Shown: positions 31,297-56,244, counted from the stretch's first letter. The stretch is 64,000 nucleotides of DNA from Paralichthys olivaceus (GCF_024713975.1 NC_091098.1:25601316-25665315), one strand, 5' to 3'. Numbers and translations: made by a program. Notes: generated from the letters alone by a model not told the origin.

Positions 31297-31309
31297 GTTG
31301 CCTAGCAAC
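31297..31309. promoter_or_regulatory. RFX-type X-box
   Basis: GTTGCCTAGCAAC, flanked as TGTTGCCTAGCAACA. This is a full match to the RFX-family X-box form with GTTGC and GCAAC arms. It lies 0.9 kb past the GDAP1L1 stop codon. RFX factors act in ciliated, neuronal and islet cells; function here is inference. Confidence 0.55.
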
Positions 31310-32221
31310 AGAACCGAAGTTGGACACGATGAGAAAGTTTTAATGGGTTTTTGAATCACGTGTTCCGTTGTCTCGTCGCCTGACGGCACCGTTAACGATG
31401 ACAGGATGTATCTATGTGTCATTTGGCTGCATTTGAAGGATCCAGGATCAGTTCAGTCGCGGTTCTGTGAAACTTTCTCGGTGTAAAGCAAACAGAAGAC
31501 GGAGTCTTGGTGTCGGATACCCTCTGTCTACACCGGGGGGCCCAAAGCTTTGGCCTCGGGGGGACTGTCGATCCTTGGCGTAGGTTTGAGCTCTGCTAAG
31601 TACCATTCAAATTTCAGATTCAATCAGTCGCATCAATCTTCTCGTCTAAGTTTCAACCACAAACAAAAGGAATTAGCACATTTCCCCAACATGTCAAACT
31701 ATTCCAGAACAGTTTGCCTCCGTTCTTTCAAGGTCTCGTCTGGCAGTTTCTGGCAGCGCAGCTCTTCTCGTCGCGTCCGTTTTCCTGTGGTTTGACTGGT
31801 GAAACCTCAGGCAGCTGGAGGCGTGGTCAGCAGGTATAAGTAACGACTATGGAAGTGGCATGCGAGGGTCAGTTAACCCCGGTTGGTGCGACTGCGTTCG
31901 ACATTTTCGTCTGGGTTTCTACGTTAAGTTTTCAGTGCACGTGGACCTGCCTCCAACTAAAGTCAAACGAGGCCTCCTCGCAGGCGCAGGAGAAGAGCTG
32001 CGAGTTTCCACAAATTAAACTTGATGAAGGTCTTCGTTACCAGAAAATGTGCTGTCGAGAATTTCTTATCATGGAATGTTTTAATATTTCTTTGTTCGCC
32101 CAGGTAAGTAATAGTGTTCTCTATATAGATTCATTATGTTTTCCTGCAGTCATAAAACGTTACAGAAAAATTGAAACATCACACAAATACACAGACATTT
32201 AACACAACAAGAGGGCATTCA

Positions 32222-35200
32222 CTACATGTATTTCTTTTTTAAAAACCAGTAGGCAAAGTAGCCCATCCCCCCCAGCGAGCCCATGAGAAAAGAGGCGCCG
32301 AAGAAGGACGGCGGCTTCTTTTTTACCATCCGAAAAGCGTTGGGTAGGACCGCGGACAGGAGGGTCGTGTGGATGTCGCCCAAGACCTTCCGGAAAGCGT
32401 AGCGTTTTTGCACACGCATAAAAAAGGACTGCAGGTTGGGTCGGCTGCCGTCCTCCCAGTATTTCTTAGAAAGTCCCAAGAACTTGAGCCTGTGCAACAA
32501 GGCTCCGAGGCAGATATCAGCTAGCGTAAATTCAGGTCCACATAGCCACAACTCACATTTCTGACCTGCAGAGGAGGACGGACAGAGGGACAGGGACAGA
32601 GACAAGAGAGAGGGTGAAGTTGGAAATGTGACGACGGTGTTTTTGTGCCACTGTGATAAAAGATAATAATCGTGTGGATGTACCTTGATACTCTAGTTTC
32701 CTTTTCTCCAGTTCAGCCTCCACTTGATCGAGGACCATGGCTAACTCTCCCAGAATTTTCTTCAGGTAGTTCACATTGTCGTGGTCCAAGATCTTCGCCT
32801 GTTGATCGCCACAAAGAAATGACGTAAAACGGCAAAACCAGAAGTTGCAGTTAGTCGTTTGTCCGTCACGCCCTCGGTGCGGAGGTGAGAGAGCGCTACA
32901 CGGACTCGCACGGTGACTCACCATGAGCTTTTTCTGCTTGGACAGGTACGGTTCTGTCAGCTGAGGCTCCTCGTGGTCCAACTTCATCAGCTCCGTCGCA
33001 GCGTTGGCCAAGTGTCCTGAAGTCACACACACACACACACACGTGTTTATAGGTTCTGTCCTGATGTACATGTGTAGTCTGGAGATTCTGTCACTTTAAT
33101 AACATGTCGTTATGAGGTCATGTACATGGACACACGTGCTAAAGCTGCTGTCATGGAGCTAAGTTCATCCATGCTCTCTTTGTGTCTCATGTCGTCGGCT
33201 GTGGTTCAGGTTAATCTCACAGTTACAACACCAGGGTTTTACTGTGTCAGTCGTTCTGCTGCAGGAGTCCGTGTAGTCTGACCGCTGCAGCTGAGACTGG
33301 ACGGATACCTGCTGTGATGTGCAGCACAAACCTGGCATCGCTACACTGTGCTGCATTAAGGCTTTTCAGTATTGAGCAGCAGCATCAATTTATACAGCAT
33401 GCTAATCTTGTCTTGCGCATTTAAAAACAGGGATTGGTTCGTCCGTGCTGTGGGAAATGCTGTGAGGACGATGACCGGCTTTGCGGGCATGACGTTTATT
33501 TTTTGTTTTCTGCTTAGGGAGACGAGCTCGTCCCTGAATTTGAGGCTGATTCACCCCAAGTGCCTGTAAATGTTCAGAATAATGGATTCAAAGCAACAAA
33601 ATCTATTTCCATTATGAGTTATTACGGTGAGCTGGCTTCACTTACTCCGTATTTCTGCGGTGGCGTACTTTGGGATCATAGAGTCGATGGTGAGCTCTGG
33701 ATGGAGGATGCAGCCGTGCGTGTAAGCGTCCATGGGCAGTCCATCCAGAAGCTGGCGGTACTGCTGCACGCGATCGTGGAGGGGCGATTCAGCCTCAGGA
33801 ATCAGCGGAGCCACTGCGTCTGTGGGCAACATGGAGAGAAAACATGTTAACGTGGCTCAGAGCCCTGACGTGGCTAACACTGGTATTATAGTTCCATCAA
33901 CACCTGAGGTTTCCAAGCAACCATCATCCAGTTTGGTGCTGCACAAACCCAAAATAACACACGTCTGCCCACTTCTGCCGTCAGATAGACACACAGCGTG
34001 GTAACCAGGTAACAGACGACTCCGCTCGCGCTCTTTAAAAGCTTGACATTTAAACAACTCTGTGGAGAGAGTTGAAAAACATCTGTAGGAGATCGACAAG
34101 CTTCTCTGAGCGACACCCTGAAAGTAGAATCTCCTCAACGAAGGTAATAAAGTAAAAACCGTAAACATCGAATTTATTTTCTGAATAGAGATTTTAATGA
34201 TCGGCCACAATAATTTAACAATCCGAGGAAGACTCACCTCCAGCCACGAGATCGTGAGACTAAAAAAGTTACAAATCAGAGAATATGACAACGTGACATC
34301 ACCTGAATTTGTTTTATTCACTACCCACAATTCTCAGTTGCAGTGACTTTAACTTTTAATGTTTCTAGGTCACGATTCACCTCGTCGCTGGTCGGCCTGG
34401 TTCACGGATTAGATTCAGATTTTCTTCAACTGAGTAAATTAATGAGAAATGAACTTCTAGTGCCAGAGCTGCTCTCCAAGTGGAAACTCACCGTTTCTCT
34501 CTAATTTCTACTAAAACACAAGACACACACGATATTCTGCTCATGCACGAGTGAACTGTCTCATTTCATCCGGAGAATCTTGAAAAAAACTCATCTTAAA
34601 CCGTTTGATGGCTCCAGAAAGCTGAGTCATCAGTCCTGCGGCCGTCCTGCTGACCCGTGCATGCCAAGCAAGCAGTGGTCCTGTAGGTGGGCCGCTGCAG
34701 CACAGTGGTGGAAATGTCACGTCAGCGGATTAAGGCCAAACCCATCGGAACAACAACCCGGGACTGTGTCGGAGGCAGGGCTGCACGTTCAGTTATAACG
34801 AGACAGTTATAACTGTCATCTGCAGTTTCCAGGCTGCAGCTCTCAATGGCAACACCCAGCAGGGACTTACATGCAGGGAGGGAGAAGCTCGTCTGTGTCT
34901 CAGCCCTCTCACTCCAGCCTGAAAGCACGAGGTCAAACATTGAACAAACAAAAAAACGCTATTACAGAGAACTCTGGGAAGTACTGAACGGTTTTATTTT
35001 CCAGAGCAGCATCACTGGGCTGAAATGAGAAGAAGACGTCAGACACCAGGGACGATCTGGGCCTTCCACACTTTTATTACCGTGAGCAGTGAACCACATC
35101 TTCTCCGACACTTTCAGGCATCGCTGCTCTGAACGACTGAACACTAACTAACCTGAGAGGAGGGAAATCTCCGACACCGTCCAGCGTCCCTCAGGCCATT

Positions 35201-38200
35201 TGTGATGTGAGGCTCCCAGGACGTTATGCAACACTACAATGTCTCACGTGACGTTACGAGAGGACACGACACCCACAGTAAACACTGAAACACACATGAC
35301 GCCACGTTAGCGTCTGTTGTTATTCACTCACTGCCTCTGTGTTCTGTGTCTTAGTACAAAACACTTGGTAAATTCTCTCTCTCTGTCGTGTTTGTGTCTC
35401 ATTTTGCCACAAATTTCACCCGAGGGATCATTTCCAACTTTGTCTGATTTGATCAGAGGAGTTTGTGGCGGTGAGATTGGTGCAGAGACTCCGACACACG
35501 CTGCACAGGAACAACACGTTGCCTTCAATGGTTTCCAGTTGAAGGCAAAACAACCGCGACCGCACCAGGACCTGAAATCCCTCGAGGACCCGATCAGTCC
35601 AGAAAGACCACATTGCTCATAAATATCACGTCAAGTGAAAAACAGGATTTTTTTTTCATCAAGATCCCAAAAGTCCAACTAACAGACATGTCCAACATTC
35701 ACTAAGACACAAGACATCACCTGCATTGTTGTTTGACATAAAGTCAGAACTTCAGCTTGTTCTTGTTCTGCTTGACTTTGTTTACGTGAAGTTGTCGAGA
35801 CGCTAGTTAATCATCAGAAACAGTTCCGGGTGAGTTGATGCATTATGCTTGTTAGCGTCTATGCTGCAGTGAATGCGAAACCTCGTCAGACTCATGGTTC
35901 TTTCTTTCGTCTCCGGCTGCACGTGTACAGCTGTGTGTGTGGCATCAGTAACATTACTACTCAAAAGTAGTAAACTACTCGGAAACATAGCATCTCTACA
36001 ACAACGTCACAAATCAGCTTCAGTAACTTAACGTCACATTTAAAACCCAAGGATAGCGAAAGCAGCGAGAGCAAAGAAAACGCAAACCTTCCCGAGGAAA
36101 GTCCGAAGCAAAGAGGAACTTGACGGAAGCGCGGGAAACCGCCCGCTTCCCTTCTGAAAATAATCCCTTTGAGTATTTTACCCCCTTTAGACATGTTCCC
36201 TTAATATAAAGCCCGACCTGCCTGATTACAGAACTATAGAAGAACACACGAACAAGATTTCAACAGTTGTGATGAAAAAAATAAACATAACAGCCGAAGT
36301 TACGATCTGCATATTTCAAAATAAAGGTCTCTGCGTCAAACCTTGTTATTCCGTCCTGTTCATAACAACAACATCTCACTGCTACATGTGCGAGAAGAGA
36401 ACTCATTTTTACAACGGTGGATAACGCACCCCGCCTGTAGGGGGCGCCGTAGTTTAGCCGAGTGTCGCTTTAATCTTTCTGTGCTTTGAGTGGCGGCGTC
36501 ACAACCGTCACGTTCTCAGGTGAAGAGGACAAAACAGACGCAACATTATCACTGTAACGTTACCTCCCACAAAGTTTTTCTCCAGGTAATCTATGATCTG
36601 GTTGTAGTCGCTGATGATGGTGTCGCCGTGGAGGAAGACGGGCACCTCCTCGCCCAGGTTCAGCCTCATGAACCACGGCTCCTTGTGCTCCTGCAGCGGC
36701 AAGCTCACGTCCCTCTCCTCACAGATCAGGCCCTTCTCACCGATGACGAGACGAACCTGCAACCGTGAGCACATGTTTAGCTTTTTCTTTTTTTCGCAGC
36801 AGTGACGGGGTCGTACGAGCAGGATGACACGTTTGGAAGCTGGAGTTTACTGCTCGCTGCCACTTTGCTCCGGGAAATAAAACTGGGGAGTGATAAAAAG
36901 CAAAAGAAAGGTTTGTGCACACTCAAACTCTAAAGGTTGTTGATCGACAGAGAAGCCGAGGACGGGTCACAGCCAGAATCCTTCTGACGATTACCTGTTC
37001 CCAGTGTACGTTATGTTTTTGAAATGATATTTGTGTTTGGGTCAGGTTGATAAATATTACTTACACTGTACTGACGTAAAGGACAAGATAACAAACTCTG
37101 GTCGAGCTGAGTTAGTTTTCTCTCAGAAGGATTCAGACAAGAATGCAGGCACAGAACAACACATGGGAACAGCCTGAGCCGACTTGTTTGTATGGTCGCG
37201 CAAACTTAAGAGGTTCTTTTTTTAAGTGTGTTAATGTTTGAGCAAAAAAACGAGGATATTCAGGATCCGTTGGATCAACGATAAGCCGAGGTCCATGGAG
37301 AGCTATTACTGGGAACAAGATTAATGAAAGGAGACGACACTTGGGGTATAAAGCTCCACATTTGGCTGCTTAGCCAGAGCAGCAAAATGGGCGTTTAGCA
37401 GAATATGCCCAGACGTGGTGTAATGAATGATTTAGTGACACAGTGATTACAGCAGGACCACGGCGACGGACGGCAGCAACGAGAAAAAATACCTACGGAC
37501 GCAGCAGCGACGTCGGAGAAGACAAAAGCTGTTTATATCTTAATCAGCATCAAAGTTGTTCCACATTAAAGAACGTCTACGTGAAAGTATGTCAGGTTGT
37601 TTCTCTCTCGGGGGGGGGGGGGTGTCCTTCAGGGTCGTCCACAACAGCACAGTCACCGTTTGTTATGTAATGATATTAGTCACTGCTCGGTAATGATGCC
37701 GAGTAAGTTCAGCTGCCCGAGAGAAACAGAAACACTCACTTCATAATGTTCAGTAACTCAGCGCGGATCTGCACGAGAGTAAAATATCGAATCACATTTT
37801 ATTTGCACAGATCACAATCTTCATCTTAAGAAGGTGCGAACTCCTCAGATCTTAAACCTCAACAAGAGGAAAACCACCAGAAAAACATTAACAGGGGAAA
37901 AGAAACAGAGAATATACAAGCAATAGAAAATATACAAGTACTGTCATTAATTATTGAGGTAATTATACTCGAGTATTTCCAATTTATTCAACTTAACTCC
38001 ACTGCATCTGACAGCCGTAGTTCAGACTTCACACAAACTGACAGATCATTGAAATATAATGTATTTTATAGATTTAACTTCACAGCATCTATCTCATAAT
38101 TCCAGAAACACTCGGTGACTCCACCGGTGTGAACTGAATCACCTCCACATCAACGCCATCACCGGGACAACAGAGCGTTCACCTCAACAACAAACTGGAC

Positions 38201-40996
38201 TGATCCACCAACACAGACACGTGTCCCGTAGGGGTCGTCTCCATCTGCTGAGGAGGACTGACGTCCTCAGAGTGCGCAGGACACCATGAAGGACTTTCTT
38301 CTGCAGTGTACTTCACCATTTCCTGCTGGACGCTGAGAGGGACGGGTCCTTCTGATGTCAGAATGAAACATTTCAATACCGACCTGGTTTTTCCTCTTTA
38401 CGTTATAACATTTCTATACAAACCACTTCTGCAGCGGCAGAATCATTACTTTTAATACTTCAAATACAATTAATACTTCTGTACCTGAAGTAATCAAAGT
38501 ACCCGACTCTGCAGTAAATAAATATGATTTATGTACTTGGTTGTTTTGGTACATTTATTAAAGTACATCTTCCTGCTCTGGTTGTTGGTGCAGCCTGACG
38601 TTGAAATCAACGTGAAGATAATTCCTCACACATGTGAGTGTTTCTCTCTCACAGGCGGCAGATTGAAGGTGTAAATCTCCGCAGGCCTCCACGCTGCCAG
38701 TGCTGCATTGATCTGGCGCTGTGGCCTCTACATGTGCCGTCGCCGCGGGCCGTCTGTCCCTGTCTTTATCGCGTCTGTTTACGATGCATCTCTCATGAGC
38801 TAAATGAACGTACGTCCCCATTTCAGCCCACGAGAGCTTCGGTGGCAGGACTGTAAACACGGAGGAGAGGGAGGAAGTGCTGTGCAGGAGAACTTCAATA
38901 TCATCTTTCCTCCTGAAGTTGCTGATGCAAACAAAGACCTGTCAACGATCCCCCGACCGTCTGGCGACCATCGTGTCGCTTTCTGCTTCGCTCAGTGTCT
39001 CACGTTAGAAACGTCTCTTTTCAGAGGAGGAACAAGTGTTTTGCAAGTCACGAACAACCGACTAAATATAACACGAACCCTTCATGGTGCTGCAGAGAGA
39101 TTTTGACCAATCACATCGTGAGCGTTTGAGTTCTGTCAAGTCCCAAAAATATGCAGCAGAGTTCTGGTGCAGTGGACGAAACTAGTGCTTGGCCTCTTTA
39201 ATCTCCTGAAAGCCGCCCCCGCCCAAAACGCCATTTAAAGCACGCATCAGCTCGCATGACAACAAATGTCACACACCATTGTACAAATACACACAAACAG
39301 GATCGCTGTGTGTGTATTGTTGCCCGATGGTCTGTTCACGCGATCGTGGCGGAGATGACCACAGTATCTTCAGCTGAGTGACGGCAGCTCCGACTGCGAG
39401 CCGCCCAACAAGCCTCATCACTGACGCAGCAGCCTGAGACGTCGCTTTAACTAAAGGCTGTTGATGGACGGAGAGAATAATGAGCTTTAAAACACTCCAT
39501 CGCTCCGGATTGACCTTCGTCCTCGGCGTACACTCGAGTTCGGCCTAAACACGTGATGACGCTGACGTGCACAACTGAGGTTATGTCGCTAACATCCTCT
39601 GGTGGCCGCTAACACCTGCTAACACCTGCTAACATCTGCTAGTTTATACTTAAACCTTCAGACATACAAGAGATATTCACCATCTCGCCCTTTATTCTAA
39701 AGAATGTTAAACACATGCTGGTTAACAGGATAATTAAAAAACTACAGGACGGGTTATCACGACACGTGGAGGAAGAACGTGAGGCTTTCTTTAGCAATGT
39801 GAGATTTTTCAACTTGAACTCTAGAGATGAAACTGCTGATGACACAGATGTGATAGAATTAGTTTCTCCACTGAAACAAAACAGGAAACTTAAACTTTTA
39901 GCTCAAAATCGAAGTTGAATCTAAGTTAGCTCCAACGCTAACACCTGAAAAAACATTTCTCTGTTGGGTTTTTTTTCGCTTTTCGTAGCTTCTTATTTCA
40001 CCTTCTCCACAGAGGAGGTTTCCCTGTAATTCAGTGTGAAACAGTTAAATCAACAGTAAGGTGTCAGGATCAGGGTCAGACGAACAGAACGACCTCAGGC
40101 TGCAGGACTCTGCTCTCTTTCTATTGGACTTGGGGGGGGGGGTCTCCCCCATCATACAAAGTCTTTGAGACTCACACAGCTTCAGTTTGGGATGGAGAGA
40201 ATATTGTGTTCACTCCCAGTGAACTGAAGTTTGAGTGTAAAAGCAGTGACTTGATGTTTTTCACATTCAAACACAAGATGTTCGTGATGAAGCTGCATTT
40301 TCAGTGTGAAGAGTTTTAACCGGCCACAGCTGAGCTTCCGTGTTATTTCACAGCAGAGGCATATATAGGTTAGTGTCTGCCAGGTGATTCTGCTGCAGAT
40401 GGGGGGAAGGTGGCCTTTGGTTTGTTTTGCACATCGTTTTTAATCAATTATTTAGGATGTCATGTGTCGGAGGACACGGGCTGAAGGCTCCTCCAGCAGC
40501 AGGGAGAGGACACAGCTTCTCCGTGTCAGGGACACAGAGGATGATTATCAATGCGCTGCCGAATTGGAGAGAAATCCCGGTTTTGTGTCGAGGAAATGAG
40601 CCTCGATGCTGCTGCAGCTCAGATCTGCAGCTCACACAGCTGCAGCTGCAGGATCACGTTCATATTCCGGTGCAGGGATACACATGCACACATGCACACA
40701 TACACACATGCACAAAAACAACAGGGTCTGGACATGATGGAGAAAACAAACATGGAGCTGCACATGCAAAGAGACGCCTCCTCCATTTTCATCCTCTGCC
40801 ATCTGTGTTTTATTACCTTCTGGGAGGCGAACGACTGCGTCCAGTGGTAAAGAACCAGCCTGTCTTTACTGAAGGGTTTGGGCTCTGCCGTCGGTTCCTC
40901 GCTCTCCTCCCCGTCTGTGATTTTACCGTCCTCGTCCATGGCTGAGATGGGCCACCAGCTACAGTTGGTGGGGGTAACATGGTTGGAAGACGCCAT
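32222..40996 (-). CDS. gdap1l1: GDAP1L1, ganglioside-induced differentiation-associated protein 1-like 1
   Basis: Six coding exons: 40996-40817, 36756-36564, 33819-33646, 33016-32922, 32798-32684 and 32565-32222. All have GT/AG boundaries and join in frame to 366 aa (human 367). The start MASSNHVTPTNCSWWPISAM matches human MATPNNLTPTNCSWWPISAL. A GST-like N domain (about 46-125: LVLYHWTQSFASQKVRLVIG, NLGEEVPVFLHGDTIISDYN) is followed by the GDAP-specific linker (MDAYTHGCILHPEL, SDSMIPKYATAEIR-like) and a GST C domain (about 225-325: LKKILGELAMVLDQVEAELE, LWLCGPEFTLADICLGALLH). A hydrophobic C-terminal anchor follows (FLMGSLGGMGYFAYWFLKKK). GDAP1 acts on mitochondrial outer membrane dynamics; GDAP1L1 is neuronal, largely cytosolic and relocates to mitochondria under oxidative stress. 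It is divergent from JPH2, and REST half-sites lie in the upstream flank. Confidence 0.97.
33820..36563 (-). other. gdap1l1: GDAP1L1 intron 2
   Basis: 2.7-kb intron. No coding exon, array or clear mobile element recognised; the ORFs are short and match nothing I know. Intron 3 (33017-33645) holds a short (CA)n at 33024-33042. Confidence 0.75.
36757..40816 (-). other. gdap1l1: GDAP1L1 intron 1
   Basis: 4.1-kb intron. Contains G-tracts at 37610-37622 and 40132-40142, AAGTACTT-type repeat debris at 37930-38080 and 38440-38570, and a piece of the 8585/14750 dispersed repeat at about 39718-39775. No coding exon seen. Confidence 0.75.
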
Positions 40997-41037
40997 GACA
41001 GAGCGTTTTGTGCGTGTGGAGGAGGAGAGGAGCGAGG

Positions 41038-41156
41038 CAGGGAGAGAGAGAGAGTAGAGGGAGGGGGGGAGAGAGAGTGAGAGTAGAGGGAGGGGGGAGA
41101 GAGAGAGTGAGAACGAGAGAGGGGGGAGTAGAGAGAGAGAGAGAGAAGAGGAGGGG

Positions 41157-41188
<32 letters not shown>

Positions 41189-41193
41189 GGGAG
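41038..41193. repeat. gdap1l1: (GA)n / G-rich purine tract in the GDAP1L1 5' flank
   Basis: About 155 bp of GAGAGA and GGGGG mixed with GAGTAGAGGGAGG repeats. It reads as a CT tract in the GDAP1L1 sense and probably overlaps its promoter or 5' UTR. Confidence 0.9.
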
Positions 41194-41195
41194 GT

Positions 41196-41235
41196 CTCAG
41201 CACCCTCTCCTCACGCGGACAGCTCCGGTGCTGAA
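41196..41235. promoter_or_regulatory. gdap1l1: Cluster of REST (NRSF/RE1) half-sites upstream of GDAP1L1
   Basis: CTCAGCACC at 41196-41204 and GGACAGCTCC at 41217-41226 are in the same orientation with a 12-bp spacer (2 bp in the canonical RE1). They are followed at once by GGTGCTGAA, a perfect left half-site TTCAGCACC on the other strand (41227-41235). It lies 200-240 bp upstream of the start codon of a neuronal gene. The spacing is not canonical, so binding is uncertain. Confidence 0.45.
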
Positions 41236-43323
41236 ATCAGATGATTTATTAAAAGGTGAAAAATTAAAAAATAAAATAAAATGTAAATTAAGTTCGTTTC
41301 TTTCTCGATCAGCTGCTGAACTGAACATCACGTGACCTCAGACACACGTCAGAGGTTTATAATATAAAGTTAAATTAAATGAAGAAAGTTAGATAAAGTT
41401 AAAAGCCATACAGTGTCAGGGGTCAATACTGACCACACAATAAAACTAAATAAAGTTATGTGAAGTTTGATAAAATAAACAAGATATAAATAAAGTGACT
41501 ATAGTTTGTGTAGTTTCAGTGTGGGCAGCAGGCAGGGGCTGATCCAAAGGGTGGGGCCAAGGGGGGCACTGGCCCAAGCTTAAATGTGATTGGCCCCTGA
41601 ACTGAGTAATTTAATCATCTTCATTTTGATAAACCGTGTTCTCCTCTTGTATGATAATAGTTTACAAAATATTAACTTCTGTATGAATTAAAACGTACTC
41701 GTCACTGAAAGAAGCAGCGTCTGATCACTTCTCATGTGAGTCGTTAGAGGTTGTACACATCTCACGACCTGTGACCCTTCAGAGGCCTTGACCCGGAGGT
41801 TGGGAACCACTAAACTACCAGATAAAAATAACTGAACAGACTGCAGCAGTTAAATGTTCTTACTCAGTGAGATTTATTTAACAACACTGTGCTGAAGAAA
41901 AAACACGAGTATACGGATAAAAAGATAAAGATGAAGTAAAAACAATAAGACACCAGAGGTAAAAGTAAGTAAGATCATTAGAGCGACATTAACAGAATCA
42001 AAAGACAAAATAAAAGTGAGATTAAAAAGGAAGATTTTAAATTGTCAATTATAGCACAAGAACTAAAACAGCTCAGGAAACTGATCCAGAGTTTAAATCA
42101 GACAAAAGAAGGTTCATTTAAAGACTTTTTCCATATCTTTAAATATTCACTTCATTTTATAAATTTGAATAAAACTCTTTATATGTATAAGAAAACATTT
42201 TTATGCTAAAGTAAAAGGAACTTTTATTGAATAAATTAATAAAACTTAATGTTTCCATCCATTATTTGAACTGGGATTAGAGGAAGAGGAAACAATATAA
42301 TATTAAACAATATAAATCCATCCTCTTATGAAGAAAAACAGCCTTAATACCAACTTCAATATTGTCAAACCTACGACCACAATAGTAATATTTTTACTTG
42401 TGTAGTATTTCTCAGTGAATGTAACACAGCGCTTCACAGATAAAAGACACACAAGTAAAAATACATGAAAAATAACCATCAAACACAATCATATTAGAAT
42501 AAAAACTCTTACAAAAGTCAAAACTAGAATTAGTTAAAATCAAGGAATTAACAGAACATTAACATTCAATTCTACAACGTAGAGGAAGCCAGAAAAAAAC
42601 CAACTCCGGCTAAAGTAAAAAGACTTGAAACAACTTTAACATCGACACAAGCATCAAAAACACAAATGAATTCTGTTCACAAACGAGGAAAACTCACATC
42701 GCTCACAGACACTGTCCAAACTTTGAGGGGATGAGGCCTCCGGCACGAGGGCGGCCATGTCTGTCTGTTCAGGAAGGAAGAACCAGGTGAGCTTCCTGTA
42801 GGACTTCTGCAGGCGGAGCCACAGGAGGAAGTAGTCGGCCAGGTAAGGAAAGGAAAGGAAGTGGGAGGGGATTTTCCAGAGCAACATAAGAAATTATATT
42901 TGTACTTTTATTGAGATAAATTGGAAAGTGAAATACATTTGGTTGCAGTTCCCAGTTTTGTCCAGCAGAGGGACAAACAAACAAGCTCCTACATTCAAAT
43001 CTTTTATCTCAACTTTTTGTAAACTTCAAGAAATCGCTTGAGATTTTAATTTTTCAGCGACAGCGAGCGGATCTCCTGGCAGCAAATGATGGATACTGCA
43101 AGAATTCATTGTCCTGTGGTTAAGTTCAACTCATTAAACGTATGTTAGACGCTGGGTTTTAATATTGTTATTTTGTTGACGTGCTCTGTTTCACTTCTGT
43201 TTTTACCTTTTTAAAGTTTTTGGTTAATTTTTCTTCACTTTATATTCGAGCGTTAAGAGCAGAGGATGTCCCGCCTTCAGTCCTATGAGACAAATTGTGA
43301 TTGGTCAATATGGGCTACACACA

Positions 43324-43324
<1 letters not shown>

Positions 43325-43363
<39 letters not shown>
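43325..43363. repeat. (GATT)n microsatellite
   Basis: Nine to ten perfect GATT units. Confidence 0.95.
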
Positions 43364-43364
<1 letters not shown>

Positions 43365-43731
43365 AGGGTCATTTACCGAGGAACAATTGAGATCACATAA
43401 CGAGCTTCATATACTGTTCAATAAAACTGTTAAAACATCCACCACCGACACAGGAGCTGTGGTTTTCTGTCTTTTTTTTTTCTTGGGGAAGTGTAAAAAT
43501 ATCATCCTCCTGTTCCATAAGATCTGTGGAGAATCAGGCAGCCGGGCCACAGAGGAACCTGAGAGGGAAATTCTTTATCAAATGTCTCTTTTCCACCCAG
43601 ACACTGTGAGAACGAGCAGGTCTGTGTGTGCAGGGTGAAGAGAGTCCAGAGTCTCCAGTCCCCAAGTGGCAAGACTCCTCTGGCATGGTTCCTTACAGGC
43701 AGCAGGGTTAAGGATTGGGCTGTATTTTTGG

Positions 43732-43733
<2 letters not shown>

Positions 43734-43796
<63 letters not shown>
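43734..43796. repeat. (TG)n microsatellite
   Basis: About 31 uninterrupted GT/TG units, followed by G-rich DNA. About 500 bp upstream of the JPH2 start codon. Confidence 0.95.
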
Positions 43797-43797
<1 letters not shown>

Positions 43798-44280
43798 TGG
43801 GGGGGAGGGGGGGTTAGCCTTGTTAGGTCTGCTAAAATATTTCCAACAGCAGCGACTGTCAGGAGATAGCTGGTGGCAGCAGGGACAGGACAGGGGGAGA
43901 GAGAGGGGCTTTTTCTCTGTGGCCATGGAGGATCTCCGGCTCCTCATCCAGACTCACACACAGAAATAATTCCATTTCACTGCATCAACAAGTAATTGGC
44001 TCCACGTGAACGCAACAGGGTTTAATCTATTCTAGAGACGAGCTGTGTTTAGAGTCGACAGTCCATGAAGAATCCAACGCTGGAAGAATCTGGATAAAAA
44101 TAAATTGCGCCTTCATGGACACAAACCCCAGCCCAGAGGAAGACACCGCCACAGCCTGAGCCCCGAGGACACCTCCGGTCCGTGTTCATGTCAGGTGGAG
44201 GTGAGGTCACACCGACGGAGCTCCAATCTTCATCCAGGTAACACAGCGGGACGCAGCTTTACTTTCTGACCCGTGCGTAA

Positions 44281-55893
<11,613 letters not shown>

Positions 55894-56238
55894 GACGTTT
55901 TCCTCCACCTCAGGTGATCTAACAGCTCGCCGTGTTGAGGAAGTGATTTATTTATTCACGTTTTCACAATCTGCTCAAGTTCATGAAACACAAACTGAAG
56001 ACCAACCTTTTTTATACGGCTTCAGTTGATTTGAATTTATTTGATTGTCCATTTGTTTATATTTTAGCCTGATTTATCATTTGGGGTTTTTTCAGATTCA
56101 CTTACTTTATTATTTTCAGATTATTTGCCTTTTAAACCACAATATATTTTAGGTTTATATATATATTTGTTTGTGTGTGGAGGTATTCATGTGAAGTATA
56201 TGTGTATATACATGTGTTTATATGTAAAGTGTTGTATA

Positions 56239-56244
56239 AATAAA
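56239..56244 (+). promoter_or_regulatory. jph2: Candidate poly(A) signal of JPH2 (proximal)
   Basis: AATAAA in TATAAATAAAGTC, about 345 bp past the stop codon, in AT-rich 3' UTR-like sequence. Confidence 0.5.

Larger units (their letters stand above)
27655..32221. other. FITM2-GDAP1L1 convergent intergenic region (both 3' ends)
   Basis: Contains the FITM2 3' UTR with a hairpin-bearing repeat (27914-28060), candidate poly(A) hexamers at 28524 and 28987, old dispersed-repeat DNA (28900-29110), a homeodomain-site-rich candidate enhancer (29560-29960), a G-tract (30421-30442), an interrupted TG tract (30829-30867), an RFX X-box (31297) and the likely GDAP1L1 3' UTR. No coding exon is supported. 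Confidence 0.7.

Noticed and set aside
30589-31422. 277-codon minus-strand ORF
   Set aside because: It crosses a TG repeat (giving HTHTDTHTD), contains no recognisable domain, and lies in the probable GDAP1L1 3' UTR. Likely a chance open frame.
43715-43969. ORFs encoding poly-Cys-Val or poly-His-Thr
   Set aside because: Translations of the TG microsatellite.
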